From assembly GCA_027488835.1 (NCBI GenBank), contig JAIYAW010000002.1:62001-126000 (forward strand): DNA of 64,000 nucleotides. Direction: 5' to 3'. Both the position numbers and the translations under genes were made by a program. Below, piece after piece: positions 54,961 to 63,517 of the stretch. Source of the stretch: Bacteroidota bacterium (GTDB taxonomy: Bacteria; Bacteroidota; Bacteroidia; NS11-12g; UBA955). Numbering within the stretch: position 1 is the stretch's first letter; every line of letters starts with the position of its first letter. Below the pieces are notes generated by a model. The model saw nothing but the letters and a program-made list of their open reading frames with translations, did not search any database and had not been told where the DNA came from.

Positions 54961-55869
54961 ATGCCATTTATGGGCAACAAAAAAATAATTAAATTTATTT
55001 ATTTCTTGGGTATCATTCGTTGGTACAATGTATTGCTCATGATTTTGGGACAATATTTTTTAGCTTTGTTTGTTTTTGGTCCACAATATTCATTTCGACA
55101 AATAGTATTCGACAAAACGCTACATTTAATGGTATTATCAACCATATTTACCTTATGTGGTGCATTTGTAATTAATTCATTTTATGACTCCGATAAGGAC
55201 TTGGTGAATAAACCTAAATTGGCACTTGTGGGTAGGGCAATTGGTACAACGTTTTTAGCAAATAGCTATGTTCTTTTTAACTTATTGGCTTTGTTATTTG
55301 CCTTTTGCGCATCTAAGAAAATTCTTATTTTCTATTTTTTTTACATATTAATTTGTTGGTTTTATTCGCATAAATTGCAAAAGAAACCGATAGTCAGAGA
55401 ACTTTCTGCCAGTCTATTAACGATGGCGCCGTTGATTGCAATTTGGATACATTATGGTGTGTGGGATTGGAAATTGATGTATTTCTTTTGTACGCTGCTT
55501 ACATTATTATTCACCAAAGATGTGGTCAAAGATTTGGCCGGACACAAAGGGAATTTGATTTTCGGTTATAATACAGTTGTTGTAGCTGCAGGAAAATCAA
55601 AGGTTAAACTAGGATTGGTTATATTTAATGTAGCGGTATTTGTTGTTTTTATAGGAATTTATTTGATTCAAAAAGATCAGTTTTATAAAAATGTAGATTT
55701 GATATTGGGCTCGTCGATTACATTAATTTCTACAATTTTGGTCACGGCAATGGGATTAACATCTTGGACTGAAAAATACAAAAGAATGGATTTGATGCTG
55801 AAATTTTTAATTACCTTTCATTTGGCGTTGCCCTTGTTTACCTTCTTTATAAATATTGCCTCAATATAG
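54961..55869 (+). CDS. UbiA-family prenyltransferase (geranylgeranylglycerol-phosphate geranylgeranyltransferase-like)
   Basis: A 302-residue membrane protein with about eight or nine helices. The first Asp-rich motif is FVINSFYDSDKDLVNKP (about 74-90), and the second is TKDVVKDLAGHKGNLIFGYN (about 185-204), as in UbiA enzymes. The closest annotated Bacteroidota relatives are called geranylgeranylglycerol-phosphate geranylgeranyltransferase. That would attach a second prenyl chain to an archaeal-type lipid headgroup, but quinone or other polyprenyl acceptors are not excluded. It lies last in the mevalonate operon, 2 bases after the kinase, so it probably uses the C20 or longer product of the pathway. 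Confidence 0.75.
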   Translation: MPFMGNKKIIKFIYFLGIIRWYNVLLMILGQYFLALFVFGPQYSFRQIVFDKTLHLMVLSTIFTLCGAFVINSFYDSDKDLVNKPKLALVGRAIGTTFLANSYVLFNLLALLFAFCASKKILIFYFFYILICWFYSHKLQKKPIVRELSASLLTMAPLIAIWIHYGVWDWKLMYFFCTLLTLLFTKDVVKDLAGHKGNLIFGYNTVVVAAGKSKVKLGLVIFNVAVFVVFIGIYLIQKDQFYKNVDLILGSSITLISTILVTAMGLTSWTEKYKRMDLMLKFLITFHLALPLFTFFINIASI

Positions 55870-55940
55870 TTATTTAATTACTTCTCCACGATTTCAAAAT
55901 CCATATTCCCTTTTTAATTGCTTTGACGTAATTTCGAAGG

Positions 55941-56351
55941 ATGAGATTTATTAAGATTTTCATATGTTTTTTAAGTTTGGTTTGTTTCCAAGATGCTTCT
56001 TGTCAAACAATTGCTGAACTAAATGCCAAAATTGCAACGTTAGAAACTAAAGTAGTTGTTTTAGAAACGAAAGTTTCAATATTAGAAGAAAACAATAAAG
56101 CATTAAATCTGCGTATCGATAATATTTTATTGAACTTGAAATCAGGCATAAACAATGTGAATCCTGAGATAAAATCACTAACAACTACCAATACCCCTCA
56201 GCAAAATAAGGTTGCTGCACCATCCGGTTCAACACCAGACCGCGTTAATAATAGCTCAGGTGGACAGTGTTCAGCCACCACAAAAAAAGGATCAAGGTGT
56301 TCTAGGAAAGCATCATCCAATGGATATTGTTGGCAACATGGCGGAAATTAA
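55941..56351 (+). CDS. Exported coiled-coil protein with C-terminal DUF5763 zinc-knuckle-like motif
   Basis: A 136-residue protein in three parts. The signal peptide (about 1-22, ending ASC-Q) is followed by a short heptad repeat (about 26-70, LNAKIATLETKVVVLETK and so on). A Ser/Asn/Pro-rich linker leads to the DUF5763-type tail CSATTKKGSRCSRKA plus GYCWQH (about 109-133). The Cys/His pattern C-x8-C-x10-C-x2-H suggests one metal site. The tail is also found on cytoplasmic and phage proteins, so its export is notable. No function is assigned. It lies between the mevalonate operon (71-base gap) and priA (13 bases). Confidence 0.75.
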   Translation: MRFIKIFICFLSLVCFQDASCQTIAELNAKIATLETKVVVLETKVSILEENNKALNLRIDNILLNLKSGINNVNPEIKSLTTTNTPQQNKVAAPSGSTPDRVNNSSGGQCSATTKKGSRCSRKASSNGYCWQHGGN

Positions 56352-56364
56352 TTAAATTTTAATT

Positions 56365-58821
56365 GTGACCGAGAGAATTACCCTTTTTGTAAAAATCATT
56401 TTACCGATACCTCTTCCTAAGATGTACACATACCGTGTGCCTCAAGAATGGGTTGATTTGGTTTTTGTGGGACAAAGGGTAGCTGTTCCATTTGGTTCTA
56501 AGAAGATATACTCTGGCATTGTTTATGAATTATCGGAAGTCCCACCAGAAGGATATCAAGCGAACTATGTATTGGATCTTTTAGATGAATATCCCATCGT
56601 TTCAATAAAACAAATTCAGTTTTGGGAATGGATGTCGCAGTATTATCTCTGTTACTTAGGAGATATTCTGGCGTCGGCATTGCCAGCAGGATTTAGGGTT
56701 CAATCACAAACAAAAGTTACATTGCATCCTGATTTTGATCCCGATGAAATACCTGAATTGGATTCTCGTGAAAATGAAATTTTATCCATTCTATTAACCA
56801 ATAAAAGTGTTGCGGTTGAGCAAATTCAAAGTTCATTAAAGCTAAAATCGATATTGAAATACATCAAATCACTTTATATGAAGGGTTTGATTTCAATGGA
56901 AGAAGAATTGAGAGAAAATTACAAGCCCAAATTTGTTGAAATTGTGGAATGTACAGATTTGTGGGAAAACGAATTTGAGGCAAATTTGGCTTTAAATAAC
57001 CTTGCCAAAAGCTCTGAAAAACAGTTTCAAGCCATGATGAAGCTATTGGGTTCAGCGTCTCGAAAATCAAATGTGAAGCGGTTAACCGAAGATAAAACTG
57101 TTGGTAAACCTATTCTAAAAGCGCTTGAGAAGAAAGGGCTATTGAAAATTTACAAACAACGCGAAGACCGTTTTCATGCCATTCAAGGAGAAGGTGAAAA
57201 AATAGAATATACGTCAAACCAATTGGCTTCAATTGCTGAGATTCAGTTTGCGTTTGATCAAAATAAACATGTGCTTTTGCACGGGGTTACTGGCTCAGGC
57301 AAAACGTTAATCTATTTGCACTTCGCTATTGAGTCCCTCAAAAAAGGAAAACAAGTATTGTTTTTGGTGCCTGAAGTTGCCCTCACCGAGCATTTGGTAA
57401 CCCGTGTTGCTCAAATAATTCCCGACGAAATAGGAGTGTGGCATCATTATTACAGCACTTCTGAAAGAACTGAATTATACGAAAAAGTAAGATTAAGGGA
57501 AATTAATTTTGTTATAGGTACGCGAAATGCAATTTTTGCACCTTTTGCAGAGTTGGATTGTATTATCATTGATGAGGAACACGAAAGCAGTTTCAAACAG
57601 TTTGAAAAACGACCTATGTTTCATGCCAGAGATGCAGCTTTTCAATTGTCAAGAATTACTGGAGCCAATATTATCATGGGTTCGGCAACGCCAAGTTATG
57701 AAATGTTGCAACTTTCAAAGGATCACGGAATTCAATATGTTTCATTGAGTCAACGATATGAACAACAGCAGTTTGCTGAATTAATCACACTCAATTTGAG
57801 TGAGTTAAAAAAGCAAAATCGAATGAATGGGTTTTTCTCAGATATGGTAATTTCTGAAATTACTGAAAAACTCAAAAGGAAACAGAAAATTATTGTTTAT
57901 CACAATAGAAAAGGATATGCCCCCTTTATTCAATGTTCTTTGTGTGGACATACCACCCAATGTGTTCAATGTGATATTGCTTTAACTTTTTACAAAAGTT
58001 CCAATCAACAACGTTGCAGTTACTGTGGATACCAACAACAAGTGCCTAAAGTTTGTCCTGCTTGTAATGGAAACGAACTTTTACTCAAAGGGGTAGGAAC
58101 CGAAAAAATTGTAGAAGAATTAAATATTGTTTTTCCTGAAATTAAAATTGGCCGTTTTGATCAGCAGAGTATCAAAAAACGCAATGATTTTCAAAAAATA
58201 TTAAATGCATTTGAGACTGGAGAAATAGATATTTTAGTGGGTACGCAATTGTTGGCAAAGGGAATTGACTTTGAAGATGTTGCTTTAATTGTTGTGCCTG
58301 ACTCAGATATTTTATTGAATGTTCCCGATTTTAGATCTCACGAAAGGGCGTTTCAGCAGTTATATCAACTTTCGGGTAGGGCAGGAAGAGGCAAAAATCA
58401 AGGTTTGGTAATGATTCAAAGTTATCAACCCAATCACTTGGTTTTAAATGCAGTGAAACAAGAAGCATATATGGAACTTGCCGAAAGCGAATTAATTGAA
58501 CGCAAAACATTTAACTATCCGCCATTTAGCAGATTGATAGAAATTCAAATTAAACATAAAGACCAACAAACCGTTTTTTCGGCAGCTGCCTATTACAATA
58601 ATTTAATTCGAGGTAGGTTGGGAGATCGATTATTGGGTCCTTTAACCCCGTCGGTCTCTAAAGTGAAGAATTTGTATTTGCAACAATTTTTGTTGAAAAT
58701 GGAAAGAGGAAAAGACAATATCCCCAAAATAAAAGAATACATTTTATGGGCACAAAATCAGATGCAACAAGCCAACGGATTCTCAGGAATTCGTGTTGAT
58801 TTTGATGTTGACCCAAATTAA
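56365..58821 (+). CDS. priA: Primosomal replication restart helicase PriA
   Basis: It restarts collapsed replication forks. The 818 residues include an N-terminal DNA-binding part (about 1-110, PLPKMYTYRVPQEW), helicase motifs HGVTGSGKTLIYLHFAI (Walker A, about 305-321) and IIDEEHESSFKQ (DEEH). The eight-cysteine zinc region is CSLCGHTTQCVQC, then CSYCGYQQQVPKVCPAC (about 525-570). KGVGTEKIVEEL, VGTQLLAKGIDF and SGRAGRG follow. The start is GTG at 56365, giving MTERITLFVKIILPIPLPK, the expected N-terminus. All key motifs are intact. Confidence 0.96.
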   Translation: MTERITLFVKIILPIPLPKMYTYRVPQEWVDLVFVGQRVAVPFGSKKIYSGIVYELSEVPPEGYQANYVLDLLDEYPIVSIKQIQFWEWMSQYYLCYLGDILASALPAGFRVQSQTKVTLHPDFDPDEIPELDSRENEILSILLTNKSVAVEQIQSSLKLKSILKYIKSLYMKGLISMEEELRENYKPKFVEIVECTDLWENEFEANLALNNLAKSSEKQFQAMMKLLGSASRKSNVKRLTEDKTVGKPILKALEKKGLLKIYKQREDRFHAIQGEGEKIEYTSNQLASIAEIQFAFDQNKHVLLHGVTGSGKTLIYLHFAIESLKKGKQVLFLVPEVALTEHLVTRVAQIIPDEIGVWHHYYSTSERTELYEKVRLREINFVIGTRNAIFAPFAELDCIIIDEEHESSFKQFEKRPMFHARDAAFQLSRITGANIIMGSATPSYEMLQLSKDHGIQYVSLSQRYEQQQFAELITLNLSELKKQNRMNGFFSDMVISEITEKLKRKQKIIVYHNRKGYAPFIQCSLCGHTTQCVQCDIALTFYKSSNQQRCSYCGYQQQVPKVCPACNGNELLLKGVGTEKIVEELNIVFPEIKIGRFDQQSIKKRNDFQKILNAFETGEIDILVGTQLLAKGIDFEDVALIVVPDSDILLNVPDFRSHERAFQQLYQLSGRAGRGKNQGLVMIQSYQPNHLVLNAVKQEAYMELAESELIERKTFNYPPFSRLIEIQIKHKDQQTVFSAAAYYNNLIRGRLGDRLLGPLTPSVSKVKNLYLQQFLLKMERGKDNIPKIKEYILWAQNQMQQANGFSGIRVDFDVDPN

Positions 58822-58851
58822 TAATAGATTTAAACTAACCAAAAAAATAAT

Positions 58852-58859
58852 TAACTTTG
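58852..58859 (+). promoter_or_regulatory. -7 promoter box TAACTTTG of hppD
   Basis: Perfect TAnnTTTG, 4 bases before the ATG at 58864. Confidence 0.6.
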
Positions 58860-58863
58860 AAAC

Positions 58864-59988
58864 ATGGAACTGGAAACTTTAGAAACCACAACTACAACAA
58901 CTGATTTTTTGCCATTAAATGGCACCGATCATATTGAATTCTATGTAGGAAATGCTAAGCAAAGCGCATACTACTATCAGTCTGCTTGGGGATATAAATT
59001 CGTGGCCTATAGCGGCCCAGAAACTGGTGTAAGAGATAGAGCGAGTTATGTACTTGAACAAGGTAAAATTCGTTTGGTATTGACTACTGCAATCAATCCG
59101 GATTCAGAAATTGCAAAACATCATATTTTACATGGCGATGGAGTTAGGTTTTTAAGTTTATGGGTGGATGATGCAACCAAAAGTTTCGAAGAAACTGTAA
59201 AACGCGGTGCCAAACCATACATGGAACCAACACGTTTTGAAGATGAAAACGGCTATGTAATTATCTCTGCCATTCATACATACGGTGATACCATTCACAA
59301 ATTTGTTGAACGTAGAAATTACAATGGTCCTTTTTTGCCAGGATTTGTAAAACCTGCATATGCAATGGACGTTACTCCCGTTGGATTGAAATATGTTGAC
59401 CACTGTGTAGGAAATGTTGAACTTGGTCAAATGAACAATTGGGTGAAGTTTTACGAAGATGTAATGGGATTCAAACTTTTATTAACCTTTGACGATAAAG
59501 ACATTAGCACAGAATACAGTGCGTTGATGAGTAAAGTTGTTAGTAATGGAAATGGATATGTAAAATTCCCAATTAATGAGCCAGCCTCAGGTAAAAAGAA
59601 ATCTCAAATTGAAGAATATATCGAGTTTTATAAAGGATCTGGGGTTCAACACATTGCAGTTGAATCGCATGATATTTTAGAAACTGTTGCCGAACTTCGC
59701 AGAAGAGGTATTGAATTTTTGTATGTTCCAGATACTTATTATGACGACGTTTTGGATCGTGTTGGACATATTGATGAAGATTTGCAGGCATTGAAAGCAT
59801 TGAATATTTTAATTGACAGAGATGAAGAAGGATATTTGTTGCAAATTTTCACAAAACCGGTAGAAGATAGACCAACCGTATTCTATGAAATTATTCAACG
59901 TCACGGAGCAAAGAGCTTTGGTAAAGGAAACTTTAAAGCGTTGTTTGAATCTATCGAAAGAGAACAAGAAGTTAGAGGAAATCTCTAA
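58864..59988 (+). CDS. hppD: 4-hydroxyphenylpyruvate dioxygenase
   Basis: A non-heme iron enzyme that converts 4-hydroxyphenylpyruvate to homogentisate in tyrosine degradation. The 374 residues form two VOC domains. The N-terminal domain has GTDHIEFYVGNAKQSAYYYQ (about 20-39). The C-terminal domain carries the iron ligands His in LKYVDHCVGNVEL (about 182), His in GSGVQHIAVESHD (about 262) and Glu in VFYEIIQRHGAKSFGKGNFK (about 342), all intact. The start is ATG at 58864, 4 bases after a perfect -7 box. The next enzyme, homogentisate dioxygenase, is not in the window. A terminator follows, so it is a single-gene unit. Confidence 0.96.
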   Translation: MELETLETTTTTTDFLPLNGTDHIEFYVGNAKQSAYYYQSAWGYKFVAYSGPETGVRDRASYVLEQGKIRLVLTTAINPDSEIAKHHILHGDGVRFLSLWVDDATKSFEETVKRGAKPYMEPTRFEDENGYVIISAIHTYGDTIHKFVERRNYNGPFLPGFVKPAYAMDVTPVGLKYVDHCVGNVELGQMNNWVKFYEDVMGFKLLLTFDDKDISTEYSALMSKVVSNGNGYVKFPINEPASGKKKSQIEEYIEFYKGSGVQHIAVESHDILETVAELRRRGIEFLYVPDTYYDDVLDRVGHIDEDLQALKALNILIDRDEEGYLLQIFTKPVEDRPTVFYEIIQRHGAKSFGKGNFKALFESIEREQEVRGNL

Positions 59989-60010
59989 TCTATTATAAAA
60001 ATTAATTTTG

Positions 60011-60032
60011 AGGGATAAGGAAACTTATCCCT
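60011..60032 (+). terminator. Intrinsic terminator of hppD
   Basis: 9-base stem AGGGATAAG / CTTATCCCT with a GAAA loop and T run. The run overlaps the stop codon of the convergent membrane-protein gene (60035). A TGAGGGA copy (60009-60015) overlaps the left stem arm. Confidence 0.85.
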
Positions 60033-60034
60033 TT

Positions 60035-61171
60035 TTATTTTAATACACTTTGAATGAATAAAATTCCTAGTGGATAAGCAAATACAATAAATGCGGCCAG
60101 CGCAACAATTGTTTTCCTGTAGTTGATACTTTGAATGAGAAATATCCAAGATGGGATCAAAACCACTGCATTTCTATAAATTGCGGTAATTGGACTGGTG
60201 CTATAAGGCACAGCCAAAAACAAAAAGGTAAAACTCAAGAAAAATATCCAGTTTTTATTTTCATTTCGGAGTTTCCAATATTCATAACATGCGTATAGAA
60301 CTACAATCCATAATGCAAAATTTTGGATTTCTATCCATTTATCCCGTTTGTGCCAATTTTGAATCATGTCTGTATAACGGACCTCCATATATTTCCAAGG
60401 TGTATTGAAACTATGTCCGTATTTGGCTTGAACTAGAAATAAGGCATTCCAATGTCCTGTATTTATATAATCATAAATAAACCATATGAGAATTCCAACA
60501 ATGGGTAAAAGCAACAAACTAAATTTCCTCAAGTTTAATTTCATTTTTTCATTCACAAAAAAATCGTGAATAAACCAAACAGCAAATGCCAAAATCAAAA
60601 CGAAGCCAATGCTGTAGGTGAGTACCGCAAAAAATGCGAAAATTCCTGAGGTTATAAATTGCGATTTTTGCAAAAAATAAAAACCCACAAGCAATAGAAA
60701 CACCAGCATTGACAGTGGAAAAATTGCATGTAAGTATATATTTCCTGGTGCAAAAACGTAAATCAGGCATGTCAATAAATGGATATACCATTTTGCATTT
60801 GGAAACATAAATGGAATAAATAATAGACCACAGATTACGAAAAAATGGCTCAAATATAATCCTACTGTAAGCCATTCAAATTGTGGAAGAATAAAGTGTA
60901 TTATTCGAATGGTCAAGGGATACAATGGAGCCCAACCAGCGTTTCCGCACCAATCTTTTGGGTAATCGGGGCAATGAATCAAGTTATGACCGTTTTGAGC
61001 AACATCGATATACAATGCACTGTCCCATCGGCTCCAACAGTCGGCTCCAAATCCACCCCAGCAATTGCCTGCAATGGAAATAAAGTTTCCGAAATAAAGG
61101 AAAATGGCAAAAGCGATTAAACTGATGCCTAATAGTTTTATAAGGTTTTTATTTAGTTGTATTGTGCCCAT
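60035..61171 (-). CDS. GT-C-like membrane glycosyltransferase (PIG-V-like)
   Basis: A 378-residue protein with about nine to ten hydrophobic helices. The first extracytoplasmic loop reads CWSRWDSALYIDVAQNGHNL (about 45-64), and GWAPLYPLTIRII comes soon after. The acidic residue in the first loop and the downstream PLYP motif are typical of GT-C mannosyltransferases of the PIG-V group, which use a polyprenyl-phosphate sugar. Donor and acceptor are unknown. It overlaps the upstream oligoendopeptidase gene by 19 bases, so the two are translationally coupled. It is convergent with hppD. Confidence 0.7.
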   Translation of the reverse strand: MGTIQLNKNLIKLLGISLIAFAIFLYFGNFISIAGNCWGGFGADCWSRWDSALYIDVAQNGHNLIHCPDYPKDWCGNAGWAPLYPLTIRIIHFILPQFEWLTVGLYLSHFFVICGLLFIPFMFPNAKWYIHLLTCLIYVFAPGNIYLHAIFPLSMLVFLLLVGFYFLQKSQFITSGIFAFFAVLTYSIGFVLILAFAVWFIHDFFVNEKMKLNLRKFSLLLLPIVGILIWFIYDYINTGHWNALFLVQAKYGHSFNTPWKYMEVRYTDMIQNWHKRDKWIEIQNFALWIVVLYACYEYWKLRNENKNWIFFLSFTFLFLAVPYSTSPITAIYRNAVVLIPSWIFLIQSINYRKTIVALAAFIVFAYPLGILFIQSVLK

Positions 61172-62847
61172 TGATTGTGCACAAAATCCATTAATTCTTT
61201 GATGTATTCTGATGAAAACTCAAATTTAACACCCGCTTCTTCATAGATTTCATGAATGGGTTTTGTATAGCCCAATTTCATAAATGACATATATTTTTCT
61301 AGGGCTTCAGATTTGTTTTCATTAAAGTTTTTCCAAACACCAATGGCGCCTAATTGTGCGAATCCATATTCAATATAATAGAAAGGAACTTCAAAAATAT
61401 GAAGTTGCTTATGCCAAGCATATGAGCGCGCATCCGGATAATTTGTGTAATCAACCAATCCACTTGAAAAACGCGATTGCTCAATAATCCATTGTGCTTT
61501 TCTTTGTTCTTGGGTATGGTTGGGATTTTCGTATATCCAATGTTGAAATGCATCAACGGTTGCAATCCAAGGCAGCGTGCCTAAAATTCCTTCTAGTTGT
61601 TCGCATTTTGCACGATTTAATAATTCTGGGTTTTCTAAATAATGACTCCATGCATCCATGCTTAATAATTCCATACTCATTGAAGCCAACTCAGCAACTT
61701 CACTTGGTGTGTTTTTGAAAGCATTCAACTTTAATGGTGCCATTTGGAAACTATGAATTGCGTGACCTGCCTCATGCACCAAGGTTTCAACGTCCCTCAA
61801 ATTACCCGTAGCATTCATAAATATGAAAGGCATGTTGGTTTTTGCCAATGGGTAGTTATATCCACCAGGCGCTTTTCCTAATCGGCTGTCTAAATCTAAC
61901 AATGATTTTTCTTTCATTGTTGTTAAACACTGACTAAAAAATGGATCCAATTCATTTAATGCATCTATTCCTTTGTCGAGTAAATCAACCCCATTTTGAA
62001 AAGGTTTCAAAGGTTCTCTATTCAAAGGATCTACAGCAGTATCCCAGGGTTTTAATGAATCGATATTCATTAATTCAATCCTGCGTTTTTGAATCGCTTT
62101 TAACAACGGAACCACATGCTCTTCAACAGATTGATGGAACTTCTTGCAATCTTCTGTGGTGTAATCAAACCTACCCAATGATGAAAACATATAATCGCGG
62201 AAATTTGCAAATCCTGCATTTACCGCAACTTGATGTCTTTTCGCTACCATTTTGTCAAATAAATCTTCAAGTTTTTGAGAATCCATTTGACGGCGTTCAT
62301 TCATCAGTTTCCATGCTTTTTCTCTCAATTCCCTGTCTGTTTCCATCAACAAATTGGAAGCTTTTTGCATGGTAATGGTTTCTTCATTCCACTGAATTGT
62401 CATTGCCCCTTGAATCGCAGAATATTCTTGTGCCAGTGTGTTTAATTCTGCTTGTAGAGGGATATTTTCTACTCTGAATAAGTCAATTGCACTTTGTAAC
62501 GACCTAAAATAAATGAAATAGGCTTGATCGCTTTCTTTTTCTGATTTGAAAGGACAATCGATTATTTTATGATTCAGCTTATCTTCAAAAGGAGCAAGTT
62601 TTGGTTGAATTTCTTGCACAAATTGTAAATAAGCATTTTCATGTTCCTCATTTTGTGTATCGCAAGTCATGTTGATATAACGCCATGCCATATCTTCAGA
62701 CAAAAAACTCTCTAAATCACTCACATCCATCAAAAATTGATCAAAATCAACAATTGAGTGAATAGGGCGATCTAATAATAATTGGAATAGGGATTCAACA
62801 TCCTCTGGTTTTTGGATGCTGAAATTTTTAGGAATGAATTGCGACAT
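61153..62847 (-). CDS. M3-family oligoendopeptidase (PepF-like)
   Basis: A zinc metallopeptidase of 564 residues that cleaves short peptides in the cytoplasm. The zinc-binding site is VETLVHEAGHAIHSFQMAP (about 353-371), HEAGH with the catalytic Glu, and the third ligand Glu is in SEVAELASMSMELLSMD. The helical N-terminal region with DVSDLESFLSEDMAWRYINM is typical of M3 oligoendopeptidases. The length fits the M3 group of Bacteroidota. No signal peptide is present. It precedes the GT-C-like gene, with which it overlaps by 19 bases, and starts 15 bases after the DUF5606 gene. Confidence 0.93.
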   Translation of the reverse strand: MSQFIPKNFSIQKPEDVESLFQLLLDRPIHSIVDFDQFLMDVSDLESFLSEDMAWRYINMTCDTQNEEHENAYLQFVQEIQPKLAPFEDKLNHKIIDCPFKSEKESDQAYFIYFRSLQSAIDLFRVENIPLQAELNTLAQEYSAIQGAMTIQWNEETITMQKASNLLMETDRELREKAWKLMNERRQMDSQKLEDLFDKMVAKRHQVAVNAGFANFRDYMFSSLGRFDYTTEDCKKFHQSVEEHVVPLLKAIQKRRIELMNIDSLKPWDTAVDPLNREPLKPFQNGVDLLDKGIDALNELDPFFSQCLTTMKEKSLLDLDSRLGKAPGGYNYPLAKTNMPFIFMNATGNLRDVETLVHEAGHAIHSFQMAPLKLNAFKNTPSEVAELASMSMELLSMDAWSHYLENPELLNRAKCEQLEGILGTLPWIATVDAFQHWIYENPNHTQEQRKAQWIIEQSRFSSGLVDYTNYPDARSYAWHKQLHIFEVPFYYIEYGFAQLGAIGVWKNFNENKSEALEKYMSFMKLGYTKPIHEIYEEAGVKFEFSSEYIKELMDFVHNQWAQYN

Positions 62848-62862
62848 AAAAAATGGCAGGAA

Positions 62863-63414
62863 TTAGCTACCCATTTTACGTGGTGTAGTTGCTTTTACCT
62901 TCACTCCAGAAGATGTTTTTGTAGGAGTTTTTGTTTTTGGCGCTGCAGTTACTTTTGGTTTTTCAGTAGATTTTGCTTTTACCTCTTTGGTTTCAGTACC
63001 GGTCTCTTCAGTTTCTTCAATATTGTCTAATGTATCAAAGTTCAAAGTAGCTTTTAGCATGGTGTACCAAACGAAAAGTTTTTTCATATCGGAAGGATAT
63101 ACTTTTTCGCGATCGTAATTCGGCAATACTTTTGACATAAAAGCGCGAACTTCATCGGCCTCAGATTTAGACGTTGGAATAACAGCTCCTTCATCTTCAA
63201 GCTTTTTAATGGTTTTCAATGCTTCTGCAAGGCGAACTTCGCCTTCTTCAGTGAAGATTGAAATATCGGCCAATACGCTTACGCGTTGACGTGCATTCGT
63301 CCCAAATTTTTTATTATCGGTAAGTGATTCTAATATTAACCCTGATTTATTTTGTCCAACTACTTTGTGCAACCCAGGCATTCCAGTTACAGAAACAACG
63401 TCTTTTAATTCCAT
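62863..63414 (-). CDS. DUF5606 protein with basic Pro/Thr/Lys tail
   Basis: From ATG 63414 the protein has 183 residues. Its N-terminal 120 residues match the Bacteroidota family DUF5606: MELKDVVSVTGMPGLHKVVGQ, then SLTDNKKFGTNARQRVSVLADISIF (about 34-58) and VRAFMSKVLPNYDREKVYPSDMKK (about 92-115). The last 50 residues are a low-complexity tail of Lys, Thr and Pro, reminiscent of histone-like or nucleic-acid-binding tails. Function unknown. A TTG lies 3 codons upstream in frame. A near-consensus -7 box (GAAATTTG) ends 6 bases before the ATG. It is probably the first gene of the unit with the M3 peptidase. Confidence 0.8.
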   Translation of the reverse strand: MELKDVVSVTGMPGLHKVVGQNKSGLILESLTDNKKFGTNARQRVSVLADISIFTEEGEVRLAEALKTIKKLEDEGAVIPTSKSEADEVRAFMSKVLPNYDREKVYPSDMKKLFVWYTMLKATLNFDTLDNIEETEETGTETKEVKAKSTEKPKVTAAPKTKTPTKTSSGVKVKATTPRKMGS

Positions 63415-63517
63415 ATAGGGCAAATTTCAGTAAATGCAGATAAAATACCAAGTTTTTAACGGCGATTTGCAATATAAATAAAAAATAAAGGCTTTAATAT
63501 TTGCAAAAACTGCAAAA

